DNA of 63,379 bases, from contig JAAUPE010000018.1 of assembly GCA_012034595.1 (NCBI GenBank), positions 1-63,379 on the forward strand, read 5' to 3'. Within the stretch, counting starts at the first letter, position 1. The number at the start of each line of letters is the position of its first letter. Below the pieces are notes generated by a model. It was not told where the DNA came from. It worked only from the letters and a program-made list of their open reading frames with translations, and made no database searches. Shown one piece after another: positions 36,881 through 46,023 of this stretch. Position numbers and translations under genes: made by a program. The DNA is from Calothrix sp. CSU_2_0 (GTDB taxonomy: Bacteria; Cyanobacteriota; Cyanobacteriia; Cyanobacteriales; Nostocaceae).

Positions 36881-39007
36881 TTAGGCTGATTTTTGGATTT
36901 TTAATGGTTCTTTAGTAGTTGCAAGTTGAAGCTGTTCTTGTAACCAAGCGGAAAACAGTTCATTTAGCAATTTCTGTTTCATCGGTTCGTCTAATTTAGC
37001 TGGTAAAAGCTTTTCCAAACGGACAATAATCCACCATTCACCAATTCGGGTTGGAGGTGATAATTGACCTGGTTGATTAATAGTTAAAATTTGAGTTAAC
37101 TGGGTATGGGGTGACGATAAAGGAACTGGTCCAATTAAACCCCCAGTAGTAGCCTCTGTACCCTCTGAATACTGTCTAGCAAGTTCGGCAAAGGGTTGCT
37201 CATCTTCCAAGAGACGGAAATAGATTTCTCGCGACAAATCAGCATCCTTGAGACGAATCAAAGAGTAAATAACCTGATCTAATTGGGGTTTGCGTTGCCG
37301 AAAATAGGATTCTAACTTGTCACCCCAAGTCGCTTGTTGAAACTTCTCAATTCGTAGTTTGCGAGTTGCTAAGTTAATAAATTGCGCTTCCGTCAATCCC
37401 TGCTGTTGCAACCAAGCTTGACGCTCAACTTCCAATTTTAGTTTATGTTGTTCGCAAAACTCCTGCTGACACTTATCTACCTCAGACGGTGTACAATCAA
37501 AAGATGCGATCGCATCATCAATAATTACTTCTTGTTTTAATTTTGGTAATAGTTGATACTGAGTCAACAAGGGAATAATTTCTGGAACTGTCAGACGGCG
37601 ATTATTGATCCGTAAAGCTTCCATTGGCAATTGAGTGATTTTTTCTAACTCCTGCCGTTTCCCTGTTCCGAAACTATCCTTATTTAATAATAATTTTTCT
37701 TCCTTCTTAATTACCTGAGCAGGGAAAATTAACTTTGGATTATCTGCTTGTTTTTCTTCCTTTTTAATTCCCTGACTAGGTAAAATCAATTTATGATCGT
37801 CTGTTTGTTTGTGTAACCATTGTAGATTTCGGGGTAATAATACCGACAAATTATAGTACTGCTCGATGGTTTCCCTGGCTTTAGCGCGAATTTGCGCCAT
37901 TCGATCTGGATGTGAGAGTGCTTCCTCGATTCGGGAACAGATTTCTTCGGGTGAGAAAAAGTCTGCCAACAAGCCATTTACCCCATCTTCAATCACTTCC
38001 ATCACAGGAGCAGTTCTCGAAGCCACCACCAAGCAACCTGTTGAAAGAGATTCTAATAAAGACCAGGATAAAACAAAAGGACGGGTTAAATAAACATGGA
38101 CAGAAGAAGCTTGCAAAACCTGTAAATATTCTGAGTAGGGTAGCCAACCAGTAAAATGTATACGGCTTTGATCGATGGGGAATTTATCCAACATCAAATC
38201 TTTATAGCTTTGACCATTAGCCAATTTTTTCCCGTAAGCGACTCGATTCTCCCCGACAACCACCACATGACAATTAGGTCGTCGCTGTTGCAACAAAGCC
38301 ACCGCTTCCATAAACTGCGGAAAACCCCGATAAGGCTCCATGCCTCTAGTCGCATAAGTGACAATCTCATCCACATGGGAAAGGTCGAGTTTATTACTTG
38401 CTAGAACTAGCTTTGAACCCGATTGAGGACGGAAAAAATCAGTATCAATGCCATCATGCAGAACATTAATTTTACTTTGGAATTCTGATGGAAACTGTTG
38501 ATGTTGCCAATAAGTTGGGGAAAGACCGCGATCGCAACTGTACAAATCCTGCAAAATCGGCGCATTTTTGATGCGAATCCGGGCTTCATCGTCATAACTC
38601 AGGGGTTCATTGGGGTCAAAATCGGCATCAGAACCATGAGCGTGATAAAACCACTCAAAATAACATAAAAATTTAGCTTCAGGAAAAATATCTTTAATAA
38701 ATAAAGTTGGACCCCAACCCGAATGACCGTAAACCACATCAGGTACAAATTCCCTAGCCTTTAACTGTTCTGCCATGCGAAAAACAGCCTGACCCTGAAG
38801 AACAGCATTTTCCAGAGGTCTAACATAGTGGTGGGTTTCCGGTCGAGCTTCCCGTTTCGCCTGATAAAAAACCTTGTTAACACCAGGTATGCTTCCTTCA
38901 CGGCGAGTAGTACCGAAAAAAACCTGGTTACTACTGTCCTTGGCTAAAGCTGCGGCGACATGGCGAAATTGAGCCGGAAAATTAGGATGTAAAAATAATA
39001 TTCTCAT
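36881..39007 (-). CDS. Glycosyltransferase family 4 fused to a parvulin-type peptidyl-prolyl isomerase
   Basis: One continuous chain of 708 residues. Residues 1 to about 395 are a GT4 enzyme opening MRILFLHPNFPAQFRH, with YATRGMEPYRGFPQFMEA, HVVVVGENRVAYG and the motif VLSWSLLESLSTGCLVVAS. A lysine-rich linker with a tandem duplication follows (KLILPSQGIKKEEK, then KLIFPAQVIKKEEK, about 404-440). From about 460 comes a helical SurA-like region and from about 580 a parvulin domain (FRLLEDEQPFAELARQYSEG, GGLIGPVPLSS, INQPGQLSPPTRIGEWWIIVRLE). Parvulins often accompany type I secretion genes in cyanobacteria. Start chosen at ATG 39007, not the upstream TTG at 39019. The fusion suggests glycosylation or folding of the RTX cargo; that is inference. 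Confidence 0.88.
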   Translation of the reverse strand: MRILFLHPNFPAQFRHVAAALAKDSSNQVFFGTTRREGSIPGVNKVFYQAKREARPETHHYVRPLENAVLQGQAVFRMAEQLKAREFVPDVVYGHSGWGPTLFIKDIFPEAKFLCYFEWFYHAHGSDADFDPNEPLSYDDEARIRIKNAPILQDLYSCDRGLSPTYWQHQQFPSEFQSKINVLHDGIDTDFFRPQSGSKLVLASNKLDLSHVDEIVTYATRGMEPYRGFPQFMEAVALLQQRRPNCHVVVVGENRVAYGKKLANGQSYKDLMLDKFPIDQSRIHFTGWLPYSEYLQVLQASSVHVYLTRPFVLSWSLLESLSTGCLVVASRTAPVMEVIEDGVNGLLADFFSPEEICSRIEEALSHPDRMAQIRAKARETIEQYYNLSVLLPRNLQWLHKQTDDHKLILPSQGIKKEEKQADNPKLIFPAQVIKKEEKLLLNKDSFGTGKRQELEKITQLPMEALRINNRRLTVPEIIPLLTQYQLLPKLKQEVIIDDAIASFDCTPSEVDKCQQEFCEQHKLKLEVERQAWLQQQGLTEAQFINLATRKLRIEKFQQATWGDKLESYFRQRKPQLDQVIYSLIRLKDADLSREIYFRLLEDEQPFAELARQYSEGTEATTGGLIGPVPLSSPHTQLTQILTINQPGQLSPPTRIGEWWIIVRLEKLLPAKLDEPMKQKLLNELFSAWLQEQLQLATTKEPLKIQKSA

Positions 39008-39196
39008 GGCAGTTTTCAAATTGATAAAGATTTTTCTCCAATTCTTCCATTTCAGAAGAACTGGAGATTAAAATAGTCTGATTCCGAAGAGTAGCAAAAG
39101 CGAATTCTGACGACGCTGCTACCCTCCGGTCTGTGTGGCAATTTATCAGGTGCGTGCTAGGTTTTTACCAAGTACAATCCTGTAGTTGCCCATGCT

Positions 39197-40648
39197 TTAA
39201 GCAAGGAAGTCTGACTCTGTAATTTGTACGTTAATTACAGTTGCCAAGATTTCGCTAGTTTCTGTCAATGTAATTACAGAATTGTTGCCGCTAGCACCGA
39301 TTGTTACGAGACCGAAATCAAAGTCGATGAAGTCTTGACCCTTAACAAAGCCTTGAATTCTGTCACCTAGAGGAGCTGGTACTGGTGGCTCACCGGGACC
39401 TGCTGGCTCAAATCCTGAATCTTCCAATATAAAGATGTCAAAACCAGCTCCACCAATAAGTGTGTCACCTGCAATTTGACCTTCAGCATCTGCACCACCA
39501 GAGATGGTGTCATTTCCAGCTCCACCAACAACACTATCAGCACCAGAACCGCCATTGAGGAAGTCATCACCAACTCCACCAAGGATGGTGTCATTTCCAG
39601 CAAGACTTACATCTCCACTGTCGCCAGTGATAGTGTCATTTCCATCAAGTCCACTGAGGAAGTCAGCGCCTTCTCCACCATCAATCAAGTCACCTTCAAT
39701 ACCACCAGTGATGCTCTCAGTACCAGCTCCGCCTAAGAGAGTGCTAGCACCTGCACCACCATCAAGAACGTCGTTACCATCACCCCCATCGAGGGTATCA
39801 ATACCATCGCCACCAAAGAGAAAGTCATTTCCGGCACCGCCATAGAGATAGTCATCGCCACCATTACCGACTAAGGTGTCAGAGCCGCCTGGCAATGTAC
39901 TCTCACTGTCTTCCCCGTAAATGGTATCATTACCGCTTGCACCGACTACGGAGTCCGCACCACCAGAAATGCTGTCATCTTTTGTGCCATCCCCATAGAG
40001 TAAGTTACCCTGGGTGCTAAGACCAATTACGGTGTCATTATCAGCACCACCCTTGACGGTATCTTCAAAACCACCGTAAACCCAGTCGTTTCCAGTACCA
40101 CCATCAACTAAGTCTTTAGAGGCTTCGTCGGGATCAGTGATGCTTGTACCACCGGATAGGGTGTCAGCACCGGCTTCACCATATACTTCGTCTTCTCCTA
40201 GTCCTCCAAAAAGTTGGTCATTACCTTCTCCACCACGGATGATATCATTACCATCTTCACCAAAGAGCCGATCATTTTGAAGCCCTCCATCTAGAGAGTC
40301 TTCATCAGCACCACCATAAAGCCAGTCAGCACCGTTTCCACCGAAAAGTTCGTCCTTACCGTTTTCACCTCTGAGTGTATCAGCACCAATACCCCCATCT
40401 AGTAAGTCTTCTTCTTCACCGCCAAATAAGCGGTCATTACCGTCTTCACCATATAAGCTGTCCTTGCCAGCTTCACCATAGAGCCAGTCGTTATTATTGA
40501 GACCATTAGGGCTATTTCCACCGTTGATCAGGTCTTCTTTGTCAGCACCTCTTAGGGTGTCATTACCGCCAAGACCATTAATTGTATTTCCTTCGTTTGC
40601 AACACCTGTGAGATTATTTGCTGCATTAGTTCCATTAATGATTGCCAT
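39197..40648 (-). CDS. RTX (hemolysin-type) calcium-binding secreted protein
   Basis: A 483-residue protein built almost wholly of RTX nonapeptides (GGNGADWLYGGADEDSLDGG and similar), more than twenty copies, from about residue 25 to 420, ending in a short beta-rich C-terminal region (FIDFDFGLVTIGASGN...). No N-terminal signal peptide and no enzymatic domain are seen. Ca2+ would bind between turns of the beta-roll after export. I chose ATG 40648 (MAIINGTNAANNLTG), since the upstream extension to 40765 lacks repeats and looks like non-coding. The ABC exporter and HlyD genes lie 2 kb away on the opposite strand and are the likely route. It may be structural or an S-layer/matrix protein. Confidence 0.9.
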   Translation of the reverse strand: MAIINGTNAANNLTGVANEGNTINGLGGNDTLRGADKEDLINGGNSPNGLNNNDWLYGEAGKDSLYGEDGNDRLFGGEEEDLLDGGIGADTLRGENGKDELFGGNGADWLYGGADEDSLDGGLQNDRLFGEDGNDIIRGGEGNDQLFGGLGEDEVYGEAGADTLSGGTSITDPDEASKDLVDGGTGNDWVYGGFEDTVKGGADNDTVIGLSTQGNLLYGDGTKDDSISGGADSVVGASGNDTIYGEDSESTLPGGSDTLVGNGGDDYLYGGAGNDFLFGGDGIDTLDGGDGNDVLDGGAGASTLLGGAGTESITGGIEGDLIDGGEGADFLSGLDGNDTITGDSGDVSLAGNDTILGGVGDDFLNGGSGADSVVGGAGNDTISGGADAEGQIAGDTLIGGAGFDIFILEDSGFEPAGPGEPPVPAPLGDRIQGFVKGQDFIDFDFGLVTIGASGNNSVITLTETSEILATVINVQITESDFLA

Positions 40649-42590
40649 ACTTTGAGGTTCCTTGTTTCCGAATAGCTTTTTACTACTCTGCATGTGTAGA
40701 TGCACAATACAGATTGCCTTGCTACCATTTTCACTATTTCCACAACTTCTCTGATCTCCTAGCAATTCCGCTAGTCAAAAGAGGTTTAGGAAATAAAGAC
40801 AAAATGATAACGATAAGTTACAGTCACTTTGACTTAATCACTGGTGAATCTATATTTCTTAAATCCAACCGATGTTGAATTCAGGTGGGAAATGCAATTT
40901 CCACGACTCTTGGTGATTAATAGCGACAAATTTTCCAAATCTTAGTTTTCAAATCTTGCCAAAAACAATTGACACCAGCGATGAATGCTCGATCAACTTG
41001 TACAGAAACTCAAATAGGCTTGCTCAGAAGTTAATACTCCCCATTCAACCTTTTGTGTCTATACAGCTTCACCGTCAAAGGACGTTTGTCTGGAGAGCAA
41101 TGAGACTGTTCACTTCACAGTCTGATTTTTACCCTGAAGACTACATAACTTCCTTTAATCCTTTAACATACTTCACAAATCAAGTGTTGCCATTTTGGCA
41201 GAGATTATGATAGACTTAGTAAATGCAAGCGGTTAAAACCCGATAAATTAAATCCCGCGAACATTTTCCTTTTTATTCAGTTTCCACAGATACGCAACCC
41301 CTTCAGCAGTTACATAAACCGCCTACGCTGTACCCGTGATTGTCTAGAGTCCCAATCAAACTTGTAATCCAATAATATTTAGTTTTTTGAAGACAATTCA
41401 GGTCTTGCAGAGGTGCTTCACTCAATCCCATCAGAGGTTACGCCAAGTTAAATATATACTGTGATCGCTACCCTGTGGGTAAACACGGAGTGGCTTCTGT
41501 AAGTACGCTTAGAGCGTAGCTTGCTTCTCCACTTCGGAGTACACAATGACGAGAGTTTGAGATTTTCGCAAAGTTTAAATATTTTTGCACTACCACTTAC
41601 TAGGTAAGTATAAATCACTTTTTGCTGTTTTTGTAGAAATTGACTGAAGTATTAAGCCTGCTTTTAAATAAAGTTCCTTTGTTATTAGGAGCATTTTGGT
41701 CATTGTCATTCATATTCAGAAACAAATTTATTGTTTAGATTAAGTACTTGCAGTTCAAGGAATCTCTTGTCTGAAAGCCATTAGTCAATTTGTATGAACC
41801 TGGCTAAAGAAAGATAAATCCAAAAACATAACGATTATTTGCTCATCCCCATCATAGAGACATTAGCCATCATTTGATATTCCGGGGGATAATAAAGATT
41901 ATTATAGGCTCAAAAGTAGAGTCGAGCCGGAAAAGTTGTACTAAGGATTTCATCATTAATTATCACTGGCTTTAGCTGTCGTATTTAAGTACTTTGAGGT
42001 AATAAACATTCACAACATGCGTAAACCATTTGTGACTGTCAAAATCTTTTAGCAGGGAAAAGTCAGGGAACTTACACACTCAACGTTCATTCAGGAGTAT
42101 AGGTGTTATCAATTTACTTGTCAATCCAAAATAGATGAGAAAATTCTCATAATTCTGTTATTATTTCCCTTTTAGGCTCATTTTATAAGTATTTACACTT
42201 AAACAAAAAGTAATATATTTTCATAAATCGAGAAGAAGAGAGTAAACAACGGAAATGACCATATCAACTCAATACCTAATTGTCATCAATTGCAGATATA
42301 ATTGGGGGTATGACCCCTCACCCATATCTGCGATCGCATCTAAGTAAAAAAAAAATAATTTCAGCAACAATACTGAAATTAATTTTTGGCATGTATAAAT
42401 ACCCTCAGTTGACAGGAAACGTTGATTTTGTGTATTTTGTCTGCAAATACCTCTTTAGATAGATGGAAACTTGTGCAAGTATGGGATTTTAATGGTACTT
42501 TAGTGATGCTGGATATAAACCCGATAAATTTTATCTTCGCGCATACAGACCCCAAATATTAAATCAAGTCAATCTCTGTTGGGAGTTGGT
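40649..42590. other. 1.9-kb non-coding region between RTX gene and exporter
   Basis: I see no convincing gene here; short ORFs lack Shine-Dalgarno sites and family features. It holds a dispersed repeat (41449-41601, starting TTAAATATATACTG and ending ATTTTTGCACTACCACTTAC) with an internal TACGCTTAGAGCGTA-type dyad. A HIP1-like GCGATCGCAT lies near 42330. The divergent promoters of the secretion island should lie here. Confidence 0.6.
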
Positions 42591-45500
42591 ATGTCTGTTG
42601 CTGCGGATCGGTTTTTTGGCTTTATCGTTGAACTCAAGGGTTTTGAAAAATTACGGGATGAAGTAGTATCTGATTTATTAGAAGATATTCAGCCGACTCG
42701 TTATCGCGTTGGACAGAGGTTATTGGGTAAGGAGAAAATACCCGATCGTATCAATATTATTTATGAGGGAAAAATCCGTTTATTAGCCGATGATCCTCGG
42801 ACTAATACTCCCACGACTCTGATGTTTCTGGAACCTGGGGATATAGTCGGTGAAATTGGGCTTTTGCGGGGGTTGGGGTGTGAGACTGCGATCGCATCTA
42901 GTGAAGTAACGTGTTTAACATTGGATGCAAGTAAATACTTGTATTTGCTTTCTCATTATCCAGCTTTTGCTCAGGTGCGTCAGGATTGCTGTCATTTATT
43001 GGAAGTGTTTGAGGTATTGGCAGCACAACCAGAGGTGCAAGCGAATGCGAGGATTAATTTGAAAGAACTTGCTCAAAATGCGATCGCGGCAGCAAAGGTG
43101 GATTATTTACCACCGGGAAAAACTCTGTTGAGTAGGTTAGATCGGCAAAGAGTTTGGTTTGTCAGTGGTGGTGGAACTGTTAAAAGTATTCAAAATATTT
43201 CCCCCGGTTCCCAATTGGAATTATTAAATAACGAAGGGAAATTAGAAGTTATTGGGAAAATACCAGCGCGTTTAGTTGGTTTACTTGAGTCAGATTTACG
43301 AGTTCTAAATCAAGAGCAACATTACCAGATTGAGGAGAATTTGAGTGGGGAATTAGAGGAAATAGAGATTCCCTATGCGTCGTCTGATGAGTTTGTTACA
43401 CCCGATAGGAATGGGGATAGGCAGCAGAAACGAAAATATCCATTTTTCTCTGGGAAAGGGCAATTAAATTCTGCGATCGCTTGTTTTCAAATGGTATCCA
43501 AACATTTACAGATGCCATTTCGTCGGGAGATTATTAATCGAATTTTAACTGAGAATAGCAAGCGTTCTGGAGTTATATCTTTTCAATTATGTGCTTATTT
43601 AGCCGAGTTAATTGGATTGAAATCGCAATTAATTGATATCCCGATTGCTCGGATCGATCGGATTCCCACTCCAGCATTAATTCGCTATCAAGATAACTTT
43701 GCTGTTCTGTATGAAACAAGCAAAAATATTGTTATTTTAGGAATACCTTCCCAAGGAATTCAGCGTTTTCAAACCAAGGAATTGGCACAGGAGTTGGAGA
43801 ATGAAGAAAATAATATTTCTCCACCCAAATTGCGCGTACTACTGCTGTCTGCGACTAAAAATACACCGCAAGAGCGGTTTAGTCTACAGTGGTTTACCCC
43901 CTATCTCTGGCGCTATAAACGGGTATTAACAGAAGTCTTTATTGCTTCTTTCTTTGTACAATTAGCAGCGTTAGTAAATCCTCTAGTTGTGCAAATTATT
44001 ATTGACCAAGTAATTGTGCAGAATAGTACAAAAACCCTGCATATTTTTGGTGGTTTACTAGTAGTAGTAGCCCTATTTGAATCCCTATTAACAGCATTAA
44101 GAACCTACCTGTTTGTGGATACAACAAATCGGATTGATATGGGTTTGGGTTCACAAATCATTGACCACTTATTACGTCTTCCTCTGAATTATTTTCAAAA
44201 ACGACCAGTCGGAGAATTATCAACCCGGATCAATGAACTAGAAAATATTCGCCAATTTCTCACAGGTACAGCGTTAACTGTGGGTTTAGATGCATTATTT
44301 TCAGTTATTTATATAATTGTCATGCTGTTTTACAGTTGGCAATTAACTCTCGTGGGTTTAGCAACAATTCCCTTATTTATCTTACTAACCTTAATTTTTT
44401 CACCTTTAGTAAGGAGACAACTACGCAAAAAAGCTGAACAAAATGCTATTACCCAGTCCTATTTAGTTGAGGTATTATCGGGAATTCAGACGGTTAAAGC
44501 TCAAAATATCGAATTGCGATCGCGCTTTTCTTGGCAAGAGCGTTACGCTAATTATATTGCCTCTGGATTTAAAACGGTTGTGACTTCAACGATTGCTAGT
44601 TCTGCCAGTAATTTTCTCAATAAACTCAGCAGTTTACTAGTGTTATGGATGGGTGCTTATTTAGTGGTGCAAGGGGAATTAACATTAGGTGAATTAATCG
44701 CTTTTAGGATTATTTCTAGTTATGTGACTAGTCCTTTATTAAGGTTAGCCCAACTTTGGCAAAGTTTCCAGGAAACAGCTTTATCTTTAGAACGTTTGAG
44801 CGATATTATTGATACTCCTCAAGAAGCTGAAAATGACCTGAATAATATTCCTTTACCAGCAATTACTGGTACAGTCAAATATGAGAATATTCATTTTAGA
44901 TTTAGAACCGATGGACCACTGCAATTGTGTAATATTAATCTAGAATTTACTTCTGGAGAATTTGTCGGTATCGTGGGTGGAAGTGGTGCAGGTAAAAGTA
45001 CTTTAATTAAGCTATTAATTAGACTTTATGAATCTGAATCAGGCAGAATATTAATTGATGGCTACGATATTTCTAAAGTTGATTTAAACTCCCTCAGACG
45101 GCAAGTTGGATTTGTTCCCCAAGATTCTTTACTATTTGAAGGAACTATTCAAGAAAATATTGCCTTAACTAATCCCGACGCAACCACAGATGAAATTATT
45201 GCAGCTGCAAAAATTGCCGCAGCCCATGACTTTATTATGGACTTACCCAACGGTTACAATACCAAAGTCGGTGAGCGTGGTGGATCACTATCAGGAGGAC
45301 AAAGACAAAGAATTACGATCGCTCGTTCTGTTTTGCAGAAACCCAAATTATTAGTGTTAGATGAAGCAACTAGTGCCCTAGACTATCTCACAGAAAGGCA
45401 AGTTTGTCTCAATCTAGCTCAAGCATTTCAAAATAGTACGGTGTTTTTTATCACTCACCGTTTGAACACCATCAAACATGCAGATAGAATTGTTGTCATG

Positions 45501-45599
45501 GATGCGGGTAGGGTAATTGAGCAAGGAACCCACCATCAATTAATGGCACAGGAAGGTCATTATTTCTATCTCTACAACCAACAAGAAGTGAATCTGTAA
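42591..45599 (+). CDS. Type I secretion ABC exporter with cNMP-binding and C39-like domains
   Basis: A 1002-residue exporter that should move the RTX proteins across both membranes with HlyD and a TolC-like channel. Domains in order: a cyclic-nucleotide-binding (CAP_ED) domain, about 1-150 (FLEPGDIVGEIGLLRG); a linker; a C39-peptidase-like domain, about 283-400, in which the catalytic Cys position reads Ser (QLNSAIACFQMV), so it is a non-proteolytic cargo-docking domain; six membrane helices, about 435-715; and the ATPase with Walker A GGSGAGKST (about 794), LSGGQ (about 899), LLVLDEATSALD and FITHRLN. GGAG before ATG 42591 supports this start over the upstream TTG. The N-terminal cNMP domain suggests ligand gating. 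Confidence 0.93.
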   Translation: MSVAADRFFGFIVELKGFEKLRDEVVSDLLEDIQPTRYRVGQRLLGKEKIPDRINIIYEGKIRLLADDPRTNTPTTLMFLEPGDIVGEIGLLRGLGCETAIASSEVTCLTLDASKYLYLLSHYPAFAQVRQDCCHLLEVFEVLAAQPEVQANARINLKELAQNAIAAAKVDYLPPGKTLLSRLDRQRVWFVSGGGTVKSIQNISPGSQLELLNNEGKLEVIGKIPARLVGLLESDLRVLNQEQHYQIEENLSGELEEIEIPYASSDEFVTPDRNGDRQQKRKYPFFSGKGQLNSAIACFQMVSKHLQMPFRREIINRILTENSKRSGVISFQLCAYLAELIGLKSQLIDIPIARIDRIPTPALIRYQDNFAVLYETSKNIVILGIPSQGIQRFQTKELAQELENEENNISPPKLRVLLLSATKNTPQERFSLQWFTPYLWRYKRVLTEVFIASFFVQLAALVNPLVVQIIIDQVIVQNSTKTLHIFGGLLVVVALFESLLTALRTYLFVDTTNRIDMGLGSQIIDHLLRLPLNYFQKRPVGELSTRINELENIRQFLTGTALTVGLDALFSVIYIIVMLFYSWQLTLVGLATIPLFILLTLIFSPLVRRQLRKKAEQNAITQSYLVEVLSGIQTVKAQNIELRSRFSWQERYANYIASGFKTVVTSTIASSASNFLNKLSSLLVLWMGAYLVVQGELTLGELIAFRIISSYVTSPLLRLAQLWQSFQETALSLERLSDIIDTPQEAENDLNNIPLPAITGTVKYENIHFRFRTDGPLQLCNINLEFTSGEFVGIVGGSGAGKSTLIKLLIRLYESESGRILIDGYDISKVDLNSLRRQVGFVPQDSLLFEGTIQENIALTNPDATTDEIIAAAKIAAAHDFIMDLPNGYNTKVGERGGSLSGGQRQRITIARSVLQKPKLLVLDEATSALDYLTERQVCLNLAQAFQNSTVFFITHRLNTIKHADRIVVMDAGRVIEQGTHHQLMAQEGHYFYLYNQQEVNL

Positions 45600-46023
45600 T
45601 TGAGTAATGATGTTTTTAAAAATATCTTCGTCAGATTTCTGAGTGAGAACGTAGTATCAAAACTTGCTATATATGGACTCTGGAGTCACAGCCGAATATA
45701 TAAAGCCGATATTTGTTTTAGCTGAAAATCTTGACGGCAAAAATGTTTTTGCCATTCATAGTTTTGGTGAAAGTATTGCTTTAAATTAGATATTTTTCAC
45801 CTTTCTCCAAATCTCTCTCCGACAAGAAGAAAGACTTTGAAACTGATATTGACTGGTGAATCAAACCTAGAGAATTTTTAGATTCACCACATGTCGAGTA
45901 ATTCCAATTAATTTGGAAAAGATATCATCAAGACGTAGAGAAAGGTAATTAGACACATTGTTTCCCTATTCCCGGTTCTTTATTTCCTTCTGAAACTGTA
46001 TCAATCTAAAATCTAAAATCGCA
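45600..46023. other. Spacer between exporter and HlyD genes
   Basis: 424 bases without gene or clear terminator. The two genes may still be one transcript, though the length leaves room for a separate HlyD promoter. Confidence 0.5.

Noticed and set aside
40642-41210. Two short + strand ORFs (78 and 84 aa) upstream of the exporter
   Set aside because: No Shine-Dalgarno, no hydrophobic or domain pattern; the first overlaps the RTX start region antisense.
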